Shown piece by piece: positions 8,357 to 16,764 of a DNA stretch of 64,000 nucleotides. The notes under the pieces are model-generated. The model did not search any database and was not told the origin of the DNA. It saw only the letters and a program-made list of their open reading frames with translations. Each line of letters opens with the position of its first letter. The stretch's first letter is position 1. A program made the position numbers and the translations under genes. Origin of the DNA: Candidatus Hebobacterum abditum (GTDB taxonomy: Bacteria > Armatimonadota > Hebobacteria > Hebobacterales > Hebobacteraceae); contig JALGXW010000006.1 in NCBI GenBank assembly GCA_029821875.1, forward strand, positions 62,001 to 126,000, written 5' to 3'.

Positions 8357-9456
8357 TGTCCGAGGCCCTCGAGACTGGGCTCTATCGGGTCTTCCGGTTC
8401 AACCCCTGCGTGGCCGTCCATGAGCTGCGACTGCGAATGCGCGGATGGCGGCCCTTCATCGTGCTCCTTGCTTACGCAGGCATCGCGTGCGCCGCGGCCG
8501 CGCTCGCGTGGATACCGTTGGCCCTGGAGCAGCACCGCTTCGGCCCGCGGGCCATCGAGATCGGCCGGATCACCTTCGCTGTCCTCGCCCACACTCAGCT
8601 AACGCTCATCTTGCTGATAGTGCCTGCCTACGCGGCCGGCGCCGTGACCATGGAGCGCGAGAAGCGCACCCTGGAGATGCTCCGGGCCAGCCTCGTCACC
8701 CCTTCCGACATCGTCTCGGGGAAGCTCCTCGTGATACTCGCGTTCGGGCTTGTGCTCCTCATCACGTCCGTGCCCGTGGCCTCTTGGTGTGTCCTGCTTG
8801 GCGGCGTGGCGCCGGAAGAGGTCTTCTACGTCTATACCTTCCTGTTCGCCGTGGCCTTCTTCGCAGCCGCGCTGGGCATGCTCTACTCGGCCCGAATGAG
8901 GCGTTCCATGGGTGCGATCGTCGCGGCCTATGGGACTCTGATAGCCACCGGCGTCCTGTCAATGCTGATCCCGCTCATCCTCGCGCAGCTGCTGCTCAGA
9001 GGCAGTTCATCGGGATCGGGTCCGACGCTCGGCATCAACGCCGCCTTCTGGGTCGTTCTCGCCTTCTCGGCGGTGGCGGCTTGGACCGTCTTCTTCGTCA
9101 CTCGGGCCATTGCGGCCCGGCTGCTGGGAAGGGGCCGGAGATGGTCGCCCACAGGGGTGGGGCTCATCCTCGGCCTCGGGCTCATGCTGGTGGCCGTTCT
9201 CGCTTCCGGCCCGCTCGTGCGCGCACTCTCCTCTCTGAGCATCGGCGCCTTCGTGATACTCAATCCCTACGCGGCTTTGTCGGCGCTCATGGAGGGAGAG
9301 ATGGCGAGCATGGTGATACACGGCCCCTTCGGTGGCGGCCGCGGTCCGACAGGGCTTCAGTTCTGGCTGTGGGCCATCAGCACAGGGATCTTCGTGCTGT
9401 TGGGAGTCGGCCTTTGGGGAGGTGCGACCAGCGCGTTCTCGCGGCGACACGAGTAG
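8356..9456 (+). CDS. ABC-2 type transporter permease
   Basis: A 366-residue integral membrane protein with about six hydrophobic segments, for example GWRPFIVLLAYAGIACAAAA near residues 30-50. It has the EREKRTLEMLRASLVTPSDIVSGKLL loop, the hallmark of ABC-2/CcmB-like permeases. The reading frame is open further upstream, but ATG 8356 overlaps the ATPase stop by one base and has AGGAG upstream, so translation is probably coupled. It is likely half of the channel, with the next gene as the other half. Confidence 0.9.
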   Translation: MSEALETGLYRVFRFNPCVAVHELRLRMRGWRPFIVLLAYAGIACAAAALAWIPLALEQHRFGPRAIEIGRITFAVLAHTQLTLILLIVPAYAAGAVTMEREKRTLEMLRASLVTPSDIVSGKLLVILAFGLVLLITSVPVASWCVLLGGVAPEEVFYVYTFLFAVAFFAAALGMLYSARMRRSMGAIVAAYGTLIATGVLSMLIPLILAQLLLRGSSSGSGPTLGINAAFWVVLAFSAVAAWTVFFVTRAIAARLLGRGRRWSPTGVGLILGLGLMLVAVLASGPLVRALSSLSIGAFVILNPYAALSALMEGEMASMVIHGPFGGGRGPTGLQFWLWAISTGIFVLLGVGLWGGATSAFSRRHE

Positions 9457-9489
9457 ACCGACAGACATGCGCGAGCGCAGCCCTTCGCG

Positions 9490-11163
9490 ATGACGAGCAC
9501 AGCGACGACAGCGACAAATCACCGCTTGCCACCAAGGCTCCAACGTGCTTGGCAATGGGTGCGCGCGCTCGCAGCCAACCCTGTCGTGATGCGTGACGCC
9601 AGGTCGATGTTCCGCGAGCGCCGCATCGTCGCCGCCCAGCTTGGATACCTGCTGGCCCTCATAGTGGCTATGGTGGCGGCCGCGCTCATGCTGTATGGGA
9701 GCGGCTTGCGCACTGGCGCGCCGGGCGCCGGGCATGCTCTTGCCGAGTTCGGTCGGTGGATGTTCATCGGCATCGCCGAGGTCCAAGTCGTGCTGATCCT
9801 CTTGATCGTCGTGGCCTACAGCGCGGCCTCCATCTCTCTCGAGCGCGAGAAGCAGACGTACGAAACACTTGCCATAACGTCTCTCACCAGCCTCGAAGTC
9901 GTGGCAGGGAAGGTGACCTCGGTCACGGTCCTCTGCTATCTGCTGATGCTGACCTCGCTGCCGCTCGCCGCGTGTTGCTTCCTGTTCGGTGGCGTGTCGC
10001 CGGGCGATGTCGCCGCGTCCTACCTCATGCTCGCCATCAAGGTGCCCTTGTGGGCATCCCTCGGCGTGCTGACATCTGTCATCGTCGGCCGGAGCATGGC
10101 CGCCTATGTGACGACGCTCGTAGCAGTGGCCGGCGAAAACTACTTCTCCATCATGCTCATGGAGCCCGGTCGGCACCCTCCAGTCGCCATGGGCCTCTTC
10201 AGCCCGTTCCTGGCTCCGGCGGCCCAGGAGTTCAGCTTCGAACTCCTGGGGCTCGCCGTTCCCGCCTGGCTGCTGCCGGTACCCTACGCGGGTCTGCTGA
10301 CTGCGCTTGCCATGGTGGGCTCAGCCGAGGCCATGCTGCATTACCGTCCGAAGCGCAGCCCGCTGCTGAGGGCCCTGCTCCTGGCAGTGACCTTCTACAT
10401 GGCCTTCCTCTTCGCGGCCCTCGTCATCGGCCGGTCGGTCGGCTCCAAGGGCGCCCTCCCTGTACTGAACATCCTGCTCATGACCTGGCTGTGGGCCTGT
10501 GTGTTCGTTCCGATCTTCACGTCATATGAGCCGAAGCCAGGATCTGCGGGTGCCCGCGATCTCGCCCGCGCGGCCATTGACCCCAAGCGATGGCTCGACC
10601 GGGAGGCCGCGAGCGGCGGGGGCTTCTGTCTGTTCATGTGGCTGGTGGCCCTGCTGGGAGCGTTCGCAGCCGTCTTGGTCGCGCTCCTCAAGCCACATGG
10701 CGGAGTCAGTGTGCCTGCGTACCTGACGAACACACCGGCGCTGGGTCTTGCCCTCATCATCTATGCGCTGTCCATCATCGCCTACTCGGCCTGCGGGACC
10801 GTGCTGGCGGTCGTGAACAAATCGCGCCGCGAGGTCTCGCTGGCCACGATGCTGCTCATCCTGTTCGTGAACTCGGGCGCGGCCTATGCCTCCGGGGTGC
10901 ACATCATGCGGAAAGTGCCCCGCGCGGCGCCGGCCGTTCTCGCCTCTCCGGCCGCGGCCGGCTCGGCCGTGCTTGCCCAAGGGCTCGGCCATTCTCTCTG
11001 GCGGCGTTACAGCCTGGACGAAGCCGTAGTCTACGGCCTGGGTTACCCTCTTCTCTTGCTCGCCGGCGCCCGCTGGTACTACCGCCGCAATCGCGGACGG
11101 GCTGAGGCTTCGGACGCGGACAGGACACGGGCCGACGCGGCGGCCGAAAAGGCACCACCGTGA
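9490..11163 (+). CDS. ABC-2 type transporter permease, second and larger subunit
   Basis: This 557-residue protein has roughly ten to twelve hydrophobic segments. It repeats the ABC-2 signature loop SLEREKQTYETLAITSLTSLEVVAGKV and ends in a charged cytoplasmic tail. It resembles the preceding permease but is about 190 residues longer, so the exporter is probably an asymmetric heterodimer. The ATG at 9490 has only a weak ribosome-binding site. The gap to the upstream gene is 33 bases. The transported substrate cannot be read from sequence. The downstream MoxR/VWA genes hint at a protein or envelope-assembly role. Confidence 0.87.
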   Translation: MTSTATTATNHRLPPRLQRAWQWVRALAANPVVMRDARSMFRERRIVAAQLGYLLALIVAMVAAALMLYGSGLRTGAPGAGHALAEFGRWMFIGIAEVQVVLILLIVVAYSAASISLEREKQTYETLAITSLTSLEVVAGKVTSVTVLCYLLMLTSLPLAACCFLFGGVSPGDVAASYLMLAIKVPLWASLGVLTSVIVGRSMAAYVTTLVAVAGENYFSIMLMEPGRHPPVAMGLFSPFLAPAAQEFSFELLGLAVPAWLLPVPYAGLLTALAMVGSAEAMLHYRPKRSPLLRALLLAVTFYMAFLFAALVIGRSVGSKGALPVLNILLMTWLWACVFVPIFTSYEPKPGSAGARDLARAAIDPKRWLDREAASGGGFCLFMWLVALLGAFAAVLVALLKPHGGVSVPAYLTNTPALGLALIIYALSIIAYSACGTVLAVVNKSRREVSLATMLLILFVNSGAAYASGVHIMRKVPRAAPAVLASPAAAGSAVLAQGLGHSLWRRYSLDEAVVYGLGYPLLLLAGARWYYRRNRGRAEASDADRTRADAAAEKAPP

Positions 11164-11225
11164 AATGGTACACTAGTAGTGGCGGAGTCAAGCCTCGCGG
11201 CGGGAGCGAAGGTAGGTGATGTGCT

Positions 11226-12941
11226 GTGACCGCTGAAGCGACTACGGCCATCAGTCTCCAGGCCGCGCCGAGAAAGCTCAGACGCGGGCTCCGAAATCTC
11301 CGCCTTCACGTCCGGCTCCAGGTGGCCATCCGGCTGGCGATTGTGGGCGTGGCACTCGTGTCCGGTCTGGCCGCACTCGTGGTGCTGGGTCTACGCCTGT
11401 GGGGGGCCTGGTATCCCCTACTGCTCCCAGAAGCCGCCCTCGGCGCCGTCGTCATCCTCTCGGTGCTCACGGCTCTCATCTGGCCGCTGCCCGACCGCAT
11501 GATCGCCGCCAGCGCCGACCGACGCCTCGGCCTGCGCGACCGGATTGGCAGCGCGGTTCAGTTCATACGGGGCGAGTCCCCCTCCGGCATGGAGCGGGCG
11601 ACGATTCTGGACGCTCTCCGACACCTCGGATTGCTCCGCCCGAGTGAGGCCTTCCCCTATGTTGTGCCGCAGCGAGTGAAGGTCGCCGGCCTCTGCCTGG
11701 CCGCCCTATTCCTGGCTCAGTTCCTTCCGATCCCAGCGCTTCTGCTGTCAAAGCAGGAGCGGGAGGAGAAGGCCGAACTGCAGGAGCACGCCGCTCGGAT
11801 AGAGCCGCTCGTGAAGGAACTTGAGCAGACCGCGCGCCAGGCTGACGATGAGGAGGCCCAGGAGGTGGCTCGTGAGCTTCGGAAGCTGATGCAGCAGCTT
11901 CAGCGCGGCCAGCTCGACAAGAAGAGGGCGCTCCTGGCGATGGCCGAGCTGGAGGAGAAGCTCGAGCGAGTGGAGCGCCGCGCCGAACAGGCCCGGCCCA
12001 AGACGGCCCACGAAGCCGCCGAGAAGCTCCAGCGCGCGGCGCAAGAGTCGCTCGCCTCGAAGGCGAGAGGGCTCGCGCGCCAGGCGCGCGAGCAGGGCGA
12101 TCAGCGGACGGCCCGTCAGCTCGAGCAGATCGCCAAAAGGGCCGACAAGGCCGAGGATCCCTCCGAACTACAGGACCTGGCGGAACAGCTCAACGAGAAG
12201 GCGGCCGAACTCGGCGCCTCACTGGGGCTCCCGCCCGAGGTGCTGTCTGCTCTCTCCGAGTTCTTCGGCGGCGGCGAGCTGGAGCTATCGGAGGAGGCCT
12301 TGCGCGAGCTGGAGCAGATGTCGCAGAACGTGGCGGAGGGCAGCCTCGGCGCGGAGGATCTGGAGTTGCTCGCGATGGAGATCGAGCAGCTCTCCGAGCT
12401 GCTGTCGGACACAGAACTCGCCGAGATGGCGGAGCTTCTGAAACAGGCCGCCGAGTGCATGAATGCCGGCGACGCCCTGCGTGCAGGCCAGTATCTCAAG
12501 GAGGCCCTCGGGCTCTGCCAGGGCAAGCTGGGAGAGCTGGGGCTCGCCGGTGCCTGCCGCGCCAGCAGGCTTGGCCTGGCCCAGGCCCGCAGATTTGGCT
12601 ATAGCTCGGGATACGGACGGGGCGGGCCGATGAAGCAGGACCAGATCCCGCCGAATGCGCCGCCCACCATGCTCTTTGCGCCGCGCCAGTCGGACAACCC
12701 CGGAGACCTGGCGCGGGTGCGGGCCCAAATCAACCCGCAGGGACCGATGCTGACAACGACCGAAAAGGGCGCGCCCACAAAGGTGACCGAATCCCGGGTG
12801 CCCTACTACGAGGTGATAGGCGAGTACTCGAAGGCTGCGGAAGATGCCATGTCCCGGGAAGAGGTCCCGCCTGCCTACCGCAGCACCGTGCGAGCGTACT
12901 TCCGCGCGCTGCAGTCCGACGAGGCGGCCGCGGAGGAATAG
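11226..12941 (+). CDS. Membrane-anchored coiled-coil protein
   Basis: A 571-residue protein with two transmembrane helices near the N-terminus (about residues 36-100), then a third hydrophobic stretch near 150-170 (GLCLAALFLAQFLPIPALLL). A long, highly charged alpha-helical region (about 175-420) is full of Glu, Lys, Arg and Ala heptads, and the tail is Pro/Gln-rich. Such proteins often sit beside MoxR-DUF58-VWA genes, where they may scaffold the membrane complex. That role is inferred from context only. The start is GTG, with AAGGTAGGTG upstream. Confidence 0.7.
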   Translation: MTAEATTAISLQAAPRKLRRGLRNLRLHVRLQVAIRLAIVGVALVSGLAALVVLGLRLWGAWYPLLLPEAALGAVVILSVLTALIWPLPDRMIAASADRRLGLRDRIGSAVQFIRGESPSGMERATILDALRHLGLLRPSEAFPYVVPQRVKVAGLCLAALFLAQFLPIPALLLSKQEREEKAELQEHAARIEPLVKELEQTARQADDEEAQEVARELRKLMQQLQRGQLDKKRALLAMAELEEKLERVERRAEQARPKTAHEAAEKLQRAAQESLASKARGLARQAREQGDQRTARQLEQIAKRADKAEDPSELQDLAEQLNEKAAELGASLGLPPEVLSALSEFFGGGELELSEEALRELEQMSQNVAEGSLGAEDLELLAMEIEQLSELLSDTELAEMAELLKQAAECMNAGDALRAGQYLKEALGLCQGKLGELGLAGACRASRLGLAQARRFGYSSGYGRGGPMKQDQIPPNAPPTMLFAPRQSDNPGDLARVRAQINPQGPMLTTTEKGAPTKVTESRVPYYEVIGEYSKAAEDAMSREEVPPAYRSTVRAYFRALQSDEAAAEE

Positions 12942-12973
12942 ACTCACCGTCAACGAGGGAAGGAGGAACAGCC

Positions 12974-14002
12974 TTGTCAGAGGCAGCCATCACGACCGAG
13001 GAGCAGGCCAGGCAACAGGGCGAGCGCTTCCGCCAGCTCGTCGATGGCCTGAAGGCGGAGGTCGGCCGCGTCATAGTCGGCATGGAAGACGTGGTGGAGA
13101 ACACGCTCATCGCGCTGCTCGCGAATGGCCACGTCCTGCTGGAGGGAGTTCCAGGGCTCGGCAAGACGCTGCTCGTCCGGACGCTGTCGGAGGCCCTCGA
13201 TCTGAAGTTCGCCCGCATTCAGTTCACGCCCGACCTCATGCCCGCCGACATCACCGGCACCATGGTGCTGTGGGAGAAGCCCACAGGAGAGCGCGAGTTC
13301 GAGTTCCAGCCCGGCCCCGTGTTCGCGAACGTGGTCCTCGCGGACGAGATCAACCGCGCGACTCCGAAGACACAGTCGGCCCTGCTCGAGGCCATGCAGG
13401 AGCACTCCGTCACGGTGTCCGGCATGTCGCGGAAGCTCGACGAGCCGTTCCTCGTCTTCGCAACTCAGAACCCGATCGAGATGGAGGGCACGTATCCCCT
13501 TCCTGAAGCCCAGCTCGACCGCTTCCTGTTCAAGGTCCAGGTCGATTTCCCGTCGCTGGTCGAATTGCACGAGATCGTCAACCGCACGACGGGGCGGGAG
13601 ATACCGCACGCCCGCAAGGTGGCCGCCAAGGAGGAGATCCTCGCCCTCGGCGAAGTTGCCCGGCAGGTTGCGGTGGCCGAGCACGTACAGGATTTCGCCC
13701 TGCGTCTGGTGCTCGCGACGCATCCGGACAACGAGCAGGCCCCCGATTCCGTCAGGCGGTTCGTTCGGTACGGCGCAAGCCCCAGAGGCGGACAGGCACT
13801 GATACTCTCCGGCAAAGTCCGCGCGCTGATGGACCAGCGATTCAACGTCTCGGTCGATGATCTCCGCGCGTCGGCCCTGTGCGCGCTCCGCCATCGGCTC
13901 CTGCTCAACTTCGAGGGCCGTGCCGAGGGCACGAACCCCGATGACCTCATCCACGAGGCGGTGGAGCAGATAGCGCGCAGCCAGGAAGACGTCCCGGTGT
14001 GA
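12974..14002 (+). CDS. MoxR-family AAA+ ATPase
   Basis: This 342-residue ATPase of the MoxR (RavA-like) clade has Walker A GVPGLGKT (residues 58-65), Walker B VVLADEINRA, a sensor FATQNPIEMEGTYPLPEAQLDRF and the usual C-terminal lid. The start is TTG. A perfect AGGAGG lies at 12961-12966, seven bases before it. MoxR proteins act as chaperone-like ATPases that insert cofactors or remodel partner complexes. The partners are usually VWA-domain proteins, and the next three genes encode exactly such proteins. That makes a functional complex likely. Confidence 0.95.
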   Translation: MSEAAITTEEQARQQGERFRQLVDGLKAEVGRVIVGMEDVVENTLIALLANGHVLLEGVPGLGKTLLVRTLSEALDLKFARIQFTPDLMPADITGTMVLWEKPTGEREFEFQPGPVFANVVLADEINRATPKTQSALLEAMQEHSVTVSGMSRKLDEPFLVFATQNPIEMEGTYPLPEAQLDRFLFKVQVDFPSLVELHEIVNRTTGREIPHARKVAAKEEILALGEVARQVAVAEHVQDFALRLVLATHPDNEQAPDSVRRFVRYGASPRGGQALILSGKVRALMDQRFNVSVDDLRASALCALRHRLLLNFEGRAEGTNPDDLIHEAVEQIARSQEDVPV

Positions 14003-14009
14003 GGCCGCG

Positions 14010-14915
14010 ATGACGCAAGCTGCCGGTCCGGCCGCCGATACCGAGCGCCTGCTCAGCCCCGGGTTTCTGCGGAAGCTCGAGCAAGCCGCCCTCGCGTCCA
14101 AGCACATCATGATCGGACGTACCAAGGGCGAGCGCAGGTCGGCGCGCCGGGGGTCCTCGGTCGAGTTCGCGGACTTCCGGGCCTACAATCCAGGCGACGA
14201 CATCCGCTACCTCGACTGGAACGCCTTCGCGCGACTCCAGCGGCTCTTCCTCAAGCTCTTCATCGAGGAGGAGGACCTCCACATATATCTGCTGCTCGAC
14301 GCGTCGCGGTCGATGGACTTCGGCTCCCCGTCGAAGTTCAGGTGGGCCCTGCAGGCGGCTGCCGCGCTCGCTTACATCGCCCTCTGCGGCGGGGACAGGG
14401 TGCAGGTCTTCACTCATGGCGGCGGCGACGGCGACGTGTCCCGCCTCTACCGCGGACGGGGAGGTGCTCCCGAGCTCTTCGGCTGGCTGACCGAGCGGAA
14501 GCCCGGCGGCCAGACAGAGCTGGTCAAGTCCGTCAGAGTCCTGCAGAGCGTTGCTCCCGCTCCGGGGCTCGTCTTCGTGATCTCCGATCTGCTCTCGCCG
14601 GAGTGGGAGGCGGCCCTCTCGCAGCTCGCGGCCTCCAGGGGGGAGGCCTGCATCCTCCAGGTGCTGACGCCGGATGAATTCGAGCCCGGCGCTCGAGGCG
14701 ACCTAAGGCTTGTTGACTCCGAAACCGAGCAAGAGCGCGAGGTGACCATGGGGGCCTCGGTCCTGCGCCGGTATGAGCGGGAGCGCGACGAGTTCCTCTC
14801 GGCGGTTCGCGCAACGTGCAACCGCTATGGGTTCTCCCATCTGCTCTCGTTAAGCGAACAACCCGTTGAGGATGTGATCCTCAAGTCGCTGAGGCGACTC
14901 CAGGTGATCAGGTAA
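14010..14915 (+). CDS. DUF58 domain protein (VWA-like)
   Basis: A 301-residue soluble protein. The DUF58 hallmark is FADFRAYNPGDDIRYLDWNAFAR (about residues 52-74, preceded by RRGSSVE), and a VWA-like metal site follows at LLLDASRSM. DUF58 proteins are nearly always encoded next to MoxR, as here, with a 7-base gap. They are thought to be clients or adaptors of the ATPase. Length is normal. No membrane segment is visible. Confidence 0.93.
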   Translation: MTQAAGPAADTERLLSPGFLRKLEQAALASKHIMIGRTKGERRSARRGSSVEFADFRAYNPGDDIRYLDWNAFARLQRLFLKLFIEEEDLHIYLLLDASRSMDFGSPSKFRWALQAAAALAYIALCGGDRVQVFTHGGGDGDVSRLYRGRGGAPELFGWLTERKPGGQTELVKSVRVLQSVAPAPGLVFVISDLLSPEWEAALSQLAASRGEACILQVLTPDEFEPGARGDLRLVDSETEQEREVTMGASVLRRYERERDEFLSAVRATCNRYGFSHLLSLSEQPVEDVILKSLRRLQVIR

Positions 14916-14919
14916 GGCA

Positions 14920-16761
14920 ATGGAGCTGCTCGCGCCGCTGGCATTGATAGCGCTGCTGCCGCTGGCCGGAGCGGTCATCCTGCTCTATCTTCTGAAGCTG
15001 CGGCGCAAGGACTTCGTCGTTCCCTCCGTCTTTCTCTGGCGCCGAGCAGTGCAGGACGTGCAGGCCAACGCGCCCTTCCAGAAGCTGCGGAAGAACCTCC
15101 TGCTCATCCTGCAGCTCCTCGCGCTCGCCGCTCTCGTGGCGGGACTGGCAGCCCCCTACTTCCTCGCTCGTCGCGTCGGCGGCAAGAGCACTCTCATAGT
15201 GCTGGATGCATCCGCGAGCATGAAGGCCACAGATGCCGATGGCTCCCGCTTCGCGGAGGCGAAGCGGGTGGCCGAGGAGATCGTGGGGAGCATGGGGCGC
15301 CGCGACGAGGCGGCCCTGCTGGTCTGCTCCGACCACGCCCGGCTGGCCCTGTCGTTCTCTCGCGACCGGGGACGGCTGGCATCGGCCATCCGCGAGGCGG
15401 ATGCCACCGATTGCGAGACGAACGTACGGGACGGCCTCCTCCTCGCCTACAGCCTGGCCGCGAAGCGGCCCGACGCGAGAATCTACCTGATCAGCGACGG
15501 CGCCTTCCCCGCTCTGCCGGCCGTGACCTCCTCGGTAGAGCTGCGCTTCCTGCGCGTCGGGAGCCGGTGTGACAACGTCGCACTGCTGGCCTTCGAGGCG
15601 ACGCGGCCGCCCGACTCGCGGGAGCACCAGGTCTTCCTCAGAATCCACAACTACTCCATCGAGCCCAAGCATGCGGTCCTGACAGTATCTCATGAGGAGA
15701 ATCTCTTTCATGCGGCCGAGCTCGACCTGTCTCCGGGCGAGACTCGCAGCGAGACCTACCAGTTGACGTTGGAAGAGGCAGGGCTCCTGAAGGCGGAGAT
15801 CGAGGTCGAGGACGACCTCGCCTCGGACAACGTGTGCTATGCGTTCGCCGAGCCACCCGACACCGTCTCTGTTCTGCTCGTGACCCCAGGCAATCTGTTC
15901 CTCGAGCAGGCGCTGCTCGTGCTGCCCGAAGTGGATGTCTTCAGAACCGCCGCGCTCGGCGCGGCCGACGCCCAAGCCGCCTACCGAGACCACGACGTGG
16001 TCATCTTCGATCGCGTCCGCGTGCCAAAGCCGCCCGAGACCGGTGCGGTCATGCTCATCGGGAGCGGCATGGACGGCACGGCCGCGCTCGGCGCGGAGGC
16101 GGCGACGCCGAACATCACGAGTTGGGATGACCAGCACCCAGTGCTCCGCTACGTGAACCTGGGCGCCGTCCAGATTGCCCAGACGCGTACGCTGAGCCCG
16201 GGGCCTGGGGCCGTCGTCCTGGCGCGGGCAGGGAACACGCCGGTGGCGATAGCGCGCGAGTGGGCAGGAGCGCGCGCGGTCGCCTTCGGATGGGATTTCA
16301 TGGACTCCGACCTTCCGCTGCGGGTCAGCTTTCCAGTGCTGTTGAGCAACGCCATCCAGTGGCTCTCGCAGAGCGCGGGCAGGACGGCCACCATGCGAGT
16401 CAGTCCGGGAGCCATCCTACACTTCCCCGCGCCGGCCGATGCGGAGCGCGCACGTGTCGCGCTCCCGGGCGGCAGGGCCGAAAGCGTGTCGGCCATCGAG
16501 GGCCAGTTCACCTTCGCCGGCTCTGAGGGGGTCGGTGCCTATGAGCTCGAGGCCGGCGATCGCAGGTGGCGATGGGCAGTGGACCTCCGGAGTCCGGCCG
16601 AGTCCAATCTCGCGCCGGCGGATGAGCTGCGCATCGGCGAAGAAACCGTCCAGGCGGGGATCGGCCCGCCAAAGGTAGAGCAGCACCTGTGGCCGCTGCT
16701 CGCCGCTCTGGCCCTTCTCGTGCTGATGGGGGAGTGGCACCTCTATCACCGGCGCTATTGA
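14920..16761 (+). CDS. BatA-like membrane protein with VWA domain
   Basis: A 613-residue protein with the BatA-type N-terminus: a first helix (about residues 5-25), the conserved LKLRRKDFVVPSVFLWRR stretch and a second helix (about 58-82). A VWA domain follows with the MIDAS motif DASAS (97-101). After a beta-rich region of about 350 residues, a third helix (about 590-608) lies just before the C-terminus. It probably places the VWA domain on the periplasmic face of the inner membrane. It begins four bases after DUF58, so the genes are co-translated. Confidence 0.88.
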   Translation: MELLAPLALIALLPLAGAVILLYLLKLRRKDFVVPSVFLWRRAVQDVQANAPFQKLRKNLLLILQLLALAALVAGLAAPYFLARRVGGKSTLIVLDASASMKATDADGSRFAEAKRVAEEIVGSMGRRDEAALLVCSDHARLALSFSRDRGRLASAIREADATDCETNVRDGLLLAYSLAAKRPDARIYLISDGAFPALPAVTSSVELRFLRVGSRCDNVALLAFEATRPPDSREHQVFLRIHNYSIEPKHAVLTVSHEENLFHAAELDLSPGETRSETYQLTLEEAGLLKAEIEVEDDLASDNVCYAFAEPPDTVSVLLVTPGNLFLEQALLVLPEVDVFRTAALGAADAQAAYRDHDVVIFDRVRVPKPPETGAVMLIGSGMDGTAALGAEAATPNITSWDDQHPVLRYVNLGAVQIAQTRTLSPGPGAVVLARAGNTPVAIAREWAGARAVAFGWDFMDSDLPLRVSFPVLLSNAIQWLSQSAGRTATMRVSPGAILHFPAPADAERARVALPGGRAESVSAIEGQFTFAGSEGVGAYELEAGDRRWRWAVDLRSPAESNLAPADELRIGEETVQAGIGPPKVEQHLWPLLAALALLVLMGEWHLYHRRY

Positions 16762-16764
16762 ACT

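Noticed and set aside
14908-16137. 409-codon minus-strand open frame
   Set aside because: It lies antisense to the BatA-like protein, which has strong motifs (VWA MIDAS, membrane helices). The antisense frame has none.
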